DNA from: Hyphomicrobiales bacterium
GTDB taxonomy: Bacteria; Pseudomonadota; Alphaproteobacteria; Rhizobiales; Methyloligellaceae
NCBI GenBank assembly: GCA_021775525.1
Contig: JAJFHQ010000096.1
Location: 1-45,104, forward strand
Length of the DNA: 45,104 bases
Direction: 5' to 3'
Positions within the stretch are counted from its first letter, which is position 1, and each line of letters starts with the position of its first letter. Position numbers and translations under genes: made by a program. Of this stretch, positions 10,594-18,357 are shown piece after piece. The notes beneath the pieces are model-generated. The model searched no databases, had not been told where the DNA came from, and saw only the letters and a program-made list of their open reading frames with translations.

Positions 10594-11238
10594 ATGCGCC
10601 ATTGGAGCAAGGATGTTTTGCTTACCCGCAGGGGGCTGCTTGCCTGTGGTGCGGGTCTGGTTGTCGCCAGGGCAGTGCCGGCAGGTTTGACACCAACGCC
10701 ACACCAGATACCCGGACCATTTTACCCGAACGAAAAGCTAGCTGATAGCGATGCCGATTTGACGCGTGTGAACGGTATTGCAGGGCAAGCTTCAGGCAAG
10801 GTCATCGAAGTCTCTGGACGTATTCTCTCGGTCAAGGGGTTTGCCCTGAATACTTCGCTCGTTGAGATCTGGCAGGCGGATGCTCATGGCCGCTATTTCG
10901 ATCCCAGGGACAGGAACAGGATCATCCCGCGGGATGGTAATTTCCAGGGTTACGGCGCAGTCCGTGCCCGTGAAGACGGCGCTTACCGCTTTCGCACCAT
11001 TTATCCTGCAAGCTATGGCAGTGGAGCACACCGGCGCACGCCGCATATTCATTTCCGTGTTTACAACAAACACTACGGAGAACTCGTCACACAACTGAAT
11101 TTTCCGGACGAGCCAATGAATCAGCAGGATTCTCTTTTCTTAAGTTTGCCAGGGGCAATAGCGCGGGCTGCGGTCACCGCCGTGCTTGTTTCAGATGGCG
11201 CAGTACAGCGTTTTGCTTTCGATCTGGTGCTTGCCTAG
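10594..11238 (+). CDS. Tat-exported intradiol ring-cleavage dioxygenase homologue
   Basis: A 214-residue protein related to protocatechuate 3,4-dioxygenase. The four non-haem Fe(III) ligands of the family can be assigned: Tyr101 (GRYFD), Tyr141 (TIYPASYG), His151 and His153 (RTPHIHFRV). The opening GPFYP motif and the EIWQADAHGRY segment are typical. The N-terminus LTRRGLLACGAGLVVARAVPA is a twin-arginine signal with an AxA-like end, so the enzyme is probably folded with iron in the cytoplasm and exported. No aromatic-degradation genes surround it, and no paired alpha subunit is present. The true substrate is unknown; a periplasmic role in handling catechol-like compounds is inference. Confidence 0.82.
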   Translation: MRHWSKDVLLTRRGLLACGAGLVVARAVPAGLTPTPHQIPGPFYPNEKLADSDADLTRVNGIAGQASGKVIEVSGRILSVKGFALNTSLVEIWQADAHGRYFDPRDRNRIIPRDGNFQGYGAVRAREDGAYRFRTIYPASYGSGAHRRTPHIHFRVYNKHYGELVTQLNFPDEPMNQQDSLFLSLPGAIARAAVTAVLVSDGAVQRFAFDLVLA

Positions 11239-11298
11239 GATAGGCTCCCGGGCTTTACTGTATCAAAGCTCAGAAAATCACCGGCGGGAGTGTCCTAA

Positions 11299-11724
11299 AT
11301 GTTCAAAAATATTCTGGTACCTATTGACGTTGCACAGTCTGACTCGGGCGAAGCCAGTCTGAAAGCAGCGGCGAGCCTGGCCGGAGCGACCTCGGCCAAG
11401 CTGATTTTGCTAAATGTGATTGGCGATTTACCCAACCTGGTTGCCAATCAACTGCCCTCCAACCATATCGAAACCTTGAAAGAGAGTTCCGAGAAGGCAC
11501 TCAATGAGGTGGCGTCTAAAAATGGTCTGGCCGCTGGTTCTTACGAAGTTCAGACGGATCAGGGGCAGATCTATGACAAGATCATCGAGGCCGCGAGCAA
11601 GGGTGGCGTCGATCTGATCGTAATTGCCTCCCACCAGCCAGATCTTTCCGACTATCTGCTTGGTAGCACGGCCGCCAAGGTGGTGCGTCATGCACATTGT
11701 TCGGTGCTTGTGGTCCGAGACTAA
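11299..11724 (+). CDS. universal stress protein, UspA family
   Basis: A single-domain UspA protein of 141 residues: FKNILVPIDVAQSDSGEASLKAAASLA at the start, the helix HIETLKESSEKALNEVASKNG, and GSTAAKVVRHAHCSVLVVRD at the end. The usual nucleotide-binding pattern G-x2-G-x9-G-(S/T) is degenerate: the glycines are replaced in SHQPDLSDYLLGST, so this member may not bind ATP. It stands alone, convergent with the downstream methyltransferase gene. The spacer GGCGGGAG before the ATG serves as ribosome-binding site. Confidence 0.9.
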   Translation: MFKNILVPIDVAQSDSGEASLKAAASLAGATSAKLILLNVIGDLPNLVANQLPSNHIETLKESSEKALNEVASKNGLAAGSYEVQTDQGQIYDKIIEAASKGGVDLIVIASHQPDLSDYLLGSTAAKVVRHAHCSVLVVRD

Positions 11725-11771
11725 GATACGGATGGCATAATTAACGAATCTGGATTGAGCTACCCATAGGT

Positions 11772-12767
11772 CTAGTGCACCGTGCGGTAGAGGGCGATTG
11801 AATAGGGGCTGAAGATACCGGTCTTGAGCTTTTGCCGCCAAGGGATCTGAATTTCCTCGAAAATGCCTGTGTCTTCAAACAGATCGCGCGCGGCGATATC
11901 CACGCACATCACGTAGAAACGGCGCGGTTCCTGCCTGTAGGATCGCGCAACCTGAGCGATGACCCTTTCCAGCATGTCGCGGTTGAATGGGTTGTTAAGA
12001 TAGTACACCGTTTCATGCTCAGGGACAGGAAGGCGCAAGGCGCTCAGATGTTTGCAATCAACATCGCGGCATTTCATGAGAGAGCGCGGAAACTGGGCGA
12101 TGTTCAGGAGGCAATCGTCGTGGAGTTCCTCGGCTATCTCTGCGCCGGTGATTTTCTCAAACGGATACTGAGATGCCATTAGCAGCACCCGCCCGCGTCC
12201 CGCGCCATAGTCAACGAATTCATAGCGATCGATGGGTTCTGGCAAAGCCTCCATCACCCATTTGAACACCAGCCGCGGAGTGGGTCGGTAATCGTGCCCG
12301 GAGCGGCGAAGCTGGTGCGGCACGCGTACAATCGACAGCGGAACATGTTTGCTGGTGGGCACAAAGCAGAGCCGCTCAATCGAGCGATCCGGTCCAAGTC
12401 TGTGAATGAGCCGCAGCCCGAGGCGATAGTCGCGTAAGAGAGAGCCGGGATGAAGGCGCCGGGCAAACCAGCTCCGAAGGCGCTTGAGACGTGGCAGGAT
12501 GCTGTTTGTGTAATATGACCCCAAGGCCTTGCTGCTTCGTTGTCCCTGATGGCCTAGCCTGGCGGCGGTTTTTTTGAGTGCTGGTCCAGTGTTAGTGCGT
12601 ATTTTTTCACTGGCCCCACGAGCCTTGCTGCGAGCTTCTACCAAGGCGTGCTGCCCTCCAGCCTGAAGCGTTTTCAGGCGTTCCTGGAGGGTCTTGGAGA
12701 GCACTGGTGTGAATGCTGGCTTGTCCGCCGCTTTTTTTGCGCTATTTTTGGTACTCTTGTCCGCCAT
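11772..12767 (-). CDS. class I SAM-dependent methyltransferase with basic N-terminal tail
   Basis: 331 residues from the ATG at 12767. The C-terminal half (about 160-331) is a class I methyltransferase: motif I FVDYGAGRGRVLLMA, the acidic loop GAEIAEEL, and a post-motif IV segment YYLNNPFNRDMLERVI. The N-terminal about 130 residues are rich in Lys, Arg and Ala (KSTKNSAKKAADK, KARGASEKIRTN) and contain no recognisable domain; they could bind nucleic acid or membranes. The substrate is unknown. A TTG at 12809 would lengthen the protein by 14 residues but has no ribosome-binding site, whereas AGGTGTGGGG precedes 12767. The gene converges on the UspA gene and diverges from the sigma-factor gene. 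Confidence 0.8.
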   Translation of the reverse strand: MADKSTKNSAKKAADKPAFTPVLSKTLQERLKTLQAGGQHALVEARSKARGASEKIRTNTGPALKKTAARLGHQGQRSSKALGSYYTNSILPRLKRLRSWFARRLHPGSLLRDYRLGLRLIHRLGPDRSIERLCFVPTSKHVPLSIVRVPHQLRRSGHDYRPTPRLVFKWVMEALPEPIDRYEFVDYGAGRGRVLLMASQYPFEKITGAEIAEELHDDCLLNIAQFPRSLMKCRDVDCKHLSALRLPVPEHETVYYLNNPFNRDMLERVIAQVARSYRQEPRRFYVMCVDIAARDLFEDTGIFEEIQIPWRQKLKTGIFSPYSIALYRTVH

Positions 12768-12962
12768 GACCCCACACCTGAAGACTTCACACCGCAACAC
12801 ATATGCCAAGGAAAGCTCTTAGCCTATCCCCCTGACCCGTCACGTCGCACAGCAAGTCTCACCAACCTGCCAGCACCCTATATCGCGCAACAGCCCGCTG
12901 TGAAACGTCAAAATATGGTATCTTACTGATTCGTGAGGGCGAATCGCCTGAGAAGAGGTTCC

Positions 12963-13568
12963 ATGGCGGTCCGATTAGAGCCGGACTGTAGATGTGGCGG
13001 TGGAGAGATGGCGCAGAGCGAACGACTGAGTAAATCCGCACGTACCAAGCTGATTATCCTGATGCCGCGCTTGCGGCGTTTCGCAAAATTGCTGGCTGGC
13101 GACCGGGACAGCGCTGACAACCTGCTGCGTTCAGCTTGCCGGAAAATACTCGACAAGGGGCATACCTTTCAGCAGGGCACGGCATTCGATCTCCGCGCCT
13201 TTGCCGAATTGCATGGTGAATGGCTGAGTGATTTGAGGTCGCACGAGACTCCCATCTCCCAAGGGCAGGGAGATGCGTCTGCGTTTGCTCCGGCCGGACT
13301 GGAGAATGATGAACATCATTTCCTCGAGATAGCCGGAATTCTTGCTCATATGCCCCCGCAACAGCGCAGCGCGGTCCTTCTCGTTTACGGGGAGGGCTTT
13401 TCCTATGACGAGGCTGCCAGAATACTCGATACGCCAATACAGACGGTGATTGCGCGCGTTAGCCGGGCGCTGGCCTCGTTTATCGAACGAGCGGACTGGA
13501 TCGACAGCGCAGGATTGTACGGCGCCAAAGTTGAGCAACTGAAACAGATCAACAGGCAGGCAGGCTGA
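12963..13568 (+). CDS. ECF-type RNA polymerase sigma factor
   Basis: About 201 residues with the two-domain plan of a group 4 (ECF) sigma factor. Region 2 spans LIILMPRLRRFAKLLAGDRDSADNLLRSACRKIL, and region 4 is the helix-turn-helix EIAGILAHMPPQQRSAVLLVYGEGFSYDEAARILDTPIQTVIARVSRALASF. ATG 12963 follows AGAAGAGG by four bases; GTG 12933 and ATG 13008 are alternatives and do not affect the domains. The stop overlaps the start of the following gene (TGATG), which encodes a membrane protein with anti-sigma character. This is a typical stress-response sigma/anti-sigma pair. It is not followed by nepR, so I do not call it EcfG. Confidence 0.85.
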   Translation: MAVRLEPDCRCGGGEMAQSERLSKSARTKLIILMPRLRRFAKLLAGDRDSADNLLRSACRKILDKGHTFQQGTAFDLRAFAELHGEWLSDLRSHETPISQGQGDASAFAPAGLENDEHHFLEIAGILAHMPPQQRSAVLLVYGEGFSYDEAARILDTPIQTVIARVSRALASFIERADWIDSAGLYGAKVEQLKQINRQAG

Positions 13569-14590
13569 TGACCGAACTTAACGACGAACTTCTTGTGGCC
13601 TATGTCGATGGGCAGTTGGCTGCGGACCAGTCGAAAGCAATCGAACGGGTTCTTGAAGAGGACCAGGTTGCGGCCGAGCGCGTGGAAGCCCTGCGAGCTG
13701 CAAATGCCCACCTGGAAACCGCTTTCGAGGCAATGATCGCAGGAGAGCCGCTCCCGATTTCCGCTACAGAGGCCGGATTGTCCTCGCAGGCCGCGATGGG
13801 CGGCAGAACATGGACAAGTATTTTACGCAGGTCGGTTCTATTTGTGTGGGTTGGCTTTGGCTGCCTTCTGGGCGGTGCCGCTGCCGGTTATATCCTGTAT
13901 GACCAGATCTCCGCCAAACCGTTTCAGACTGTGGTGGTTACACCACCACTACCTGCTCCGGAACCCGTGCTTCCAACACCACCACCCGCGCCTACATTTG
14001 CTGACGACGTGGCGCGCACCCATGCCCTTCTGAGCCCGGAAACCTTTTCATTCGGGTTAGAGAGTGAAGGTAATATGGACCTGGCCAGTTTCCAGATTTC
14101 CAAGACATTGGGTGTAGGATTTTCTATTCCCGACCTCAGTGGCCAGAATCTGACATTCCATCGCGCACAGATGCTGCAGCGAGAAGCCAAGCCGTTCACC
14201 CAGATTGCCTATATGTCGGACTCCGGGGTTCCTGTGGCGCTCTACGCCACGGCGCACAAGGGCAAACCGGAAGCCCTGAAACTGGATGAAATAGAAGGCA
14301 TAGGGCTTGCCACTTGGACACAGGGCGGGCTGTCATTATTGCTGGCGGGTAATCTGCCGGAGACGCGCCTTCAGGGAGTGGCCGGAACTATTGAAAGCCG
14401 GCTGGCGGCGATAGAACCGAAAGCCGGTGATACGGGCACACCGGTAGATTCACCTGTTCTTGAAGCGCCCAAGCAGCCGGTCAAGACAGCGAAACCGAAA
14501 AAGTCAGTCACGAAGAAAAGTGCTGCTACGCCGAAGCCGCCTCCACCATCGGATGCAGACAACGACGCGGCGTTCTCGACCAACCGGTGA
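13568..14590 (+). CDS. membrane anti-sigma factor (FecR/RsiW-like layout, no zinc motif)
   Basis: 340 residues, translationally coupled to the sigma gene by TGATG. The N-terminal about 75 residues (DELLVAYVDGQLAADQSKAIERVLEEDQ) match the start of anti-sigma-factor domains in alphaproteobacteria, but the HxxxCxxC zinc signature is absent. One membrane helix lies near residues 93-115 (VLFVWVGFGCLLGGAAAGYILY). A Pro-rich stalk (PPLPAPEPVLPTPPPAP) and a periplasmic domain of about 150 residues follow, then a Lys/Pro-rich tail (KKSVTKKSAATPKPP). The layout suggests that the sigma factor is held at the membrane until a periplasmic signal is sensed. The signal itself is unknown. Confidence 0.75.
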   Translation: MTELNDELLVAYVDGQLAADQSKAIERVLEEDQVAAERVEALRAANAHLETAFEAMIAGEPLPISATEAGLSSQAAMGGRTWTSILRRSVLFVWVGFGCLLGGAAAGYILYDQISAKPFQTVVVTPPLPAPEPVLPTPPPAPTFADDVARTHALLSPETFSFGLESEGNMDLASFQISKTLGVGFSIPDLSGQNLTFHRAQMLQREAKPFTQIAYMSDSGVPVALYATAHKGKPEALKLDEIEGIGLATWTQGGLSLLLAGNLPETRLQGVAGTIESRLAAIEPKAGDTGTPVDSPVLEAPKQPVKTAKPKKSVTKKSAATPKPPPPSDADNDAAFSTNR

Positions 14591-14665
14591 GCCTTCGTGG
14601 CACTGGCGGTTTTGTCTTTCCTTTGACGGAATGAACCGCCACATTGGCTTGGAGGAGGGACGCTG

Positions 14666-16156
14666 TTGGCCGACTCGACGCTTCTATATCTGGCTCTGTT
14701 TTCGTGCCTCTACGTGGTTGCGATCCTGCTGGCCCATCGCGGCAAGGCGCAACGCTCGAGTGGGCTGACCGAATTTTTCGTGTCGGGAAGGGATCTAGGT
14801 CTGGGCACGGCTATCGCCACGCTGGGGGCCACGGAAATCGGCCTCATCACTATCGCCTACAATGCACAAAAAGGCTTCAATGAAGGCTTCGCCGCATTTC
14901 ATATAGGCCTTGCCGCGCTCATTGGATGTGCTTTTATCGGAGCCATCGGGTTCGTGGTCAAACCCATTCGGCGCACCGGCGTACTCACCCTGCCGGAATT
15001 TTACGAACAACGCTTCGGGCGTGATATCCGCATTTTCGGCGCTATTGTCATGGCACTTGGCGGCATCCTCAATATGGGGCTTTTCCTTAAAGTTGCATCT
15101 GTATTCCTGGCTGCGATGCTGTCTGCCAAAGGCACGAATATCAACGTCAATGTGCTGATGGTAACGCTCATTGCCGGCGCTGTGCTTTATACCTGTTATG
15201 GCGGCATGCGCTCGGTCATCATCACCGATATTTTCCAGTTCGTCCTGCTGTCAGCGGGCTTACTATTCGCAGTGGTGTTCCTCACCCGCCTCGTGCCGCT
15301 TGATCAGGCCATATCGCTTGTCACCGAACACAAAGGTGTGGGCGGGTTCGATCCCTTTGCTAACGAGAGTTTTGGCCTGAGTTACGTGTTGTGGATGATA
15401 CTGGTTGCCGGTGTGGTGTCCGCCGCGATCTGGCCGACAGCGCTCACGCGGGCATTGTGCATTGAGAAAGAAGAGAACGTTCAGCGTGCCTATCTCATCG
15501 CCAGCGTCATATTCCTGGCCCGCATGGTCATCCCGGCATTCCTCGGCGTGTTGGCCTTCTGTTATTTCACCGCGCCATCTCTGGGGCCTGGCGCACTTCT
15601 TGCGGAACATGGCAACGATGCTGATCTGGTGGCAATGCCATTGATGCTGGGTCATGCCATGCCCGGCTGGCTGCTCGCCTTCCTTGCAGTGGCTATGTTC
15701 GCGAGCTTCATGTCGACGCAGGACAGCTACTTGTTCTGCTGGGCATCCATTCTCTCTCGCGATGTTCTGGGGCCTATATTCGGCACCATCGAGAATGAAG
15801 CAGCGCAGAAATGGGGCACACGCTCGCTCATCGTGGCAATCGCACTCTACGAGCTTTATTGGGGCCTTATCTATGAGGGACGCGAAGATATCTGGGACTA
15901 TCTCGCCGTCTCCGGCTCAATCTATTTCTGCTCCGGGATCGTACTGCTTGCGGGCGGGCTGTACTGGAAGGGTGCAACGCGGCGCGGTGCATTGTGGGCG
16001 CTCCTACTGGGTTTTTCCGCAATTATCGCTTTGGCACCGCTCAAAACGGCATTGGGACTTGATGGCATACCGAGCCCGGTTATCGGATTTGCAGCTATCG
16101 GTTTGTCGTTGTTTGGTTTTGTCGTGGGCTCATTAAGCGAGCGGAGGGCATCATGA
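14666..16156 (+). CDS. sodium:solute symporter (SSS family)
   Basis: A 496-residue permease with 12-13 hydrophobic helices. SSS features include the N-terminal FFVSGRDLGLGTAIATLGATEIGLITI, the first-repeat FVVKPIRRTGVLTLPEFYEQRFG, and the YTCYGGMRSVIITDIFQFVLL block of the sodium-site core. The start is TTG at 14666: GGAGGAGGGA (14651-14660) lies five bases upstream, an almost perfect ribosome-binding site. The stop overlaps the start of a 39-residue membrane protein gene (ATGA), which is probably its partner. The solute cannot be read from sequence; the closest look is to the proline/acetate-like branch. Confidence 0.9.
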   Translation: MADSTLLYLALFSCLYVVAILLAHRGKAQRSSGLTEFFVSGRDLGLGTAIATLGATEIGLITIAYNAQKGFNEGFAAFHIGLAALIGCAFIGAIGFVVKPIRRTGVLTLPEFYEQRFGRDIRIFGAIVMALGGILNMGLFLKVASVFLAAMLSAKGTNINVNVLMVTLIAGAVLYTCYGGMRSVIITDIFQFVLLSAGLLFAVVFLTRLVPLDQAISLVTEHKGVGGFDPFANESFGLSYVLWMILVAGVVSAAIWPTALTRALCIEKEENVQRAYLIASVIFLARMVIPAFLGVLAFCYFTAPSLGPGALLAEHGNDADLVAMPLMLGHAMPGWLLAFLAVAMFASFMSTQDSYLFCWASILSRDVLGPIFGTIENEAAQKWGTRSLIVAIALYELYWGLIYEGREDIWDYLAVSGSIYFCSGIVLLAGGLYWKGATRRGALWALLLGFSAIIALAPLKTALGLDGIPSPVIGFAAIGLSLFGFVVGSLSERRAS

Positions 16157-16272
16157 CGATCGATGGCTGGATCACACTATGGAGTGTGCTGTTGTGGACG
16201 AGTGCTGGCGCCTTTGCGCTTGTGACCGTTTTCGTCGCAGTTCGCTATGGCCATGAGCTTCTGCGCAAATAG
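16153..16272 (+). CDS. 39-residue single-span accessory protein of the symporter
   Basis: A very short gene whose ATG overlaps the symporter stop (ATGA at 16153-16156), preceded by GGAGGG inside the end of the symporter gene. The product is one membrane helix (SVLLWTSAGAFALVTVFVAV) between a short Trp-containing N-terminus and a basic tail RYGHELLRK. Small single-helix proteins encoded directly behind SSS transporters are known as symporter small accessory proteins; the overlap and topology fit that role. Homology to a named family was not checked. Confidence 0.75.
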   Translation: MTIDGWITLWSVLLWTSAGAFALVTVFVAVRYGHELLRK

Positions 16273-16281
16273 GTCATCGGT

Positions 16282-16713
16282 TCACCTCGAATTGTCGTTT
16301 TCACTCACAACGCGCGGGGTTGGCTCATAGTTGCCTGCCAGGTGCCGGTTAATTTCCGGGCGAATTTCCTCGATCTTCGCTTTTGAGCAATATCCGGGCG
16401 TCTCCTTCACCTTGTTAAAGAACGTCAGGAAGGCCTTATCATAAGTGGTGCCCAGATTCTGGGCTGTCTCCTCGGACGCACCCTGAGAGCGCTCCCAGGC
16501 CAGGTAGTTGCTCTTGAGCTTCTGCGGGTTCAACCCGAAGGCGCAATAGCGTGCGCTTGCAGCCGTCCACGCCACTTGCACGGCCCGCTGGGGTGCTGTC
16601 GAGGTAGGGCGTGCTGCTTGCGTCCCGGCGCTGGAATTGCCGCCTAGACGCCCCCCGCAGGCACTCAATCCCGCACAGATAAAAATAAGAACAAGTGACG
16701 GCCTGACTGCCAT
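16282..16713 (-). CDS. small predicted lipoprotein of unknown function
   Basis: 143 residues from ATG 16713. Signal peptide AVRPSLVLIFICAGLSAC ends in a lipobox (LSAC), so the mature protein should be lipidated on the GGRLGGNSS side. The mature domain (VQVAWTAASARYCAFGLNPQKLKSNYLAWER … YCSKAKIEEIRPEINRHLAGNYEP) has two cysteines that could pair. I do not recognise a family. GGAG lies six bases before ATG 16713; ATG 16725, four codons earlier, is possible too. It converges on the symporter operon with only nine bases between. Confidence 0.7.
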   Translation of the reverse strand: MAVRPSLVLIFICAGLSACGGRLGGNSSAGTQAARPTSTAPQRAVQVAWTAASARYCAFGLNPQKLKSNYLAWERSQGASEETAQNLGTTYDKAFLTFFNKVKETPGYCSKAKIEEIRPEINRHLAGNYEPTPRVVSENDNSR

Positions 16714-16870
16714 CGAACACTCCATCGGCCTCTTGCAACTGGACCCTAGTCTGCGATTTACAGGCCCCTGGTCAAGCCTTGTGTGGCGTCTTGGTAACCC
16801 AAGATGCGCATAAACATGAAATTGCCCGAGTGATCTGGCAAAAATATGAGAGATGAGGAAGTCTCAACTT

Positions 16871-17440
16871 ATGACCCCCGAAACGCTCGAACAACTTCCT
16901 GTAGATGCGCGTGAGGTGCTGGATTTCTGGTTTGGGACGCTTAAGCCCGAACAATGGTGGAAGCGTGACGACAAGTTGGATATCGAGATCGGTTCGCGTT
17001 TTGCCAATGTTCATAACCGGCTTGCAAATGCTGTGCCCGGGGGATGGCTGGCATTGCCAAGGGGCCGCCTGGCGGCGATCATCATTCTGGACCAGATTCC
17101 ACGCAACATCTTCCGAGATGATGCACGCAGCTTCGCGACAGATATGAGGGCGCTGGAAATTGCAAAGGAGACAATAGCCACGGGGGACGATATGGAACTC
17201 GACAGGCTCGAGCGGAGTTTCCTTTACATGCCCTACCAGCACAGTGAAGATGGCGCGGATCAAATCCGATCGGTTGAACTTTTTACAGCACTTGGAGATG
17301 CTCTCCAGCTCGATTTCGCCCTCAAGCACAAGCAAATTATCGACCGTTTTGGACGTTTTCCGCACCGGAATAAAATGCTCGGGCGGGACTCGACTCCCGA
17401 GGAACTGGAATTTCTCAATCAACCAGGTCTTTTCTGGTAA
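16871..17440 (+). CDS. DUF924 family protein
   Basis: 189 residues with the marks of DUF924: the opening VLDFWFG followed by WWKRDDKLD, the block GRLAAIIILDQIPRNIFRDDARSFATD, and FLYMPYQHSEDGADQIRSVELF near residue 118. The family has an all-helical TPR-like fold and no established activity. ATG 16871 is preferred because GAGGAAG (16855-16861) lies nine bases upstream; ATG 16853 has its only purine stretch directly adjacent. The gene stands alone. Confidence 0.88.
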   Translation: MTPETLEQLPVDAREVLDFWFGTLKPEQWWKRDDKLDIEIGSRFANVHNRLANAVPGGWLALPRGRLAAIIILDQIPRNIFRDDARSFATDMRALEIAKETIATGDDMELDRLERSFLYMPYQHSEDGADQIRSVELFTALGDALQLDFALKHKQIIDRFGRFPHRNKMLGRDSTPEELEFLNQPGLFW

Positions 17441-17572
17441 GACGGAATTGGACAGCAAATACAGTATACAAATGATATGCCCCGTATATTGACTGGATCA
17501 GGTGCCTTGCGGTGTTATGAGCGCCGTTTTGGTGTGCGGCGGGCCGTGGGTTCACGGGTATAGGGGTCATGA

Positions 17573-18355
17573 GTGGCGAGTAGCAATAAGGCCGGAAGGG
17601 CGCGTTGGCGCGGAATTCCAGTTGCGTTCAAGGTCTTGGCACTTTGCCTGATCGCGCTGGCTGCACTTCTCATGTTTCTGCCCGCACCCCCCGACAGCAA
17701 CCGTGGCGGTACGACCGCCATTTCCAGGCACGTGCCCGCGCTGCGCGATACGGTTAACCCTCTCGCCAAGGACCAGCCGCAAAGGTTACAATTTCCACGG
17801 CCTGCTGTGGCACCCCAACGTCCGCCGGTTGTGGTGGCTGCACCGGAAGTTGCTGCGCCAAAACCGCCGACTCGAAAACCAGTAATTGTGCGTGCTCCAC
17901 CGCCAGCTCCAGAACCGGAATGGACCACACCCCGGGCTCAGTTACCTAAGGAGCCTCAAAAGAAACAGAAGGTAACGCGTCTGCCGTCACAGCCCGCGCC
18001 TCAAGCCGCTGGCGGGAGCAGTGGGGGCTCGTTCTCGAAATCGGAAATCCGGGAGATGGTGAAGTCACAGGCATGGGAATTTCTTGGGGGTGTAGATGCA
18101 AAAGGTAATATTCTTTACCGCTTCGAGGTCTGGCTGGACGCACCGCAGAACGTCCTCAGCCGCATCGACTCCGTCACTTACGATTATGACGCGCCATCCG
18201 CCACACCGAAGTCCCGGGAAGCCAACCAGGTAATAGGTGGATTTCGGGCAAGGTTTGGTGCCTTGGCCTGTTCAAAGGACATAACTGTGACTCTGAAAAT
18301 GACTGATGGCAGCAAGCGCAGTGCCAGGGCAGACGGGTGTCGGGCGCTGAACTAG
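17573..18355 (+). CDS. membrane-anchored protein with Pro-rich stalk and probable pYEATS domain
   Basis: 260 residues starting at GTG 17573 (AGGGG six bases upstream; the ATG at 17569 runs into a stop). The N-terminus has a basic stretch and one membrane helix (about 18-38, VAFKVLALCLIALAALLMFLP). Residues 40-150 are Pro/Ala-rich with no fold, a typical periplasm-spanning stalk. Residues about 160-260 (SEIREMVKSQAWEFLGG, FEVWLDAPQNVLSRIDSVTYDYD, FRARFGALACSKDITVTLKMTDGS) resemble the prokaryotic YEATS (pYEATS) beta-sandwich in pattern: W/F-x-VWL, I-x-x-V-x-Y, F-x-A-x-F and a DGS hairpin. Function unknown. It ends two bases before the convergent YcjF-like gene. Confidence 0.6.
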   Translation: MASSNKAGRARWRGIPVAFKVLALCLIALAALLMFLPAPPDSNRGGTTAISRHVPALRDTVNPLAKDQPQRLQFPRPAVAPQRPPVVVAAPEVAAPKPPTRKPVIVRAPPPAPEPEWTTPRAQLPKEPQKKQKVTRLPSQPAPQAAGGSSGGSFSKSEIREMVKSQAWEFLGGVDAKGNILYRFEVWLDAPQNVLSRIDSVTYDYDAPSATPKSREANQVIGGFRARFGALACSKDITVTLKMTDGSKRSARADGCRALN

Positions 18356-18357
18356 CA

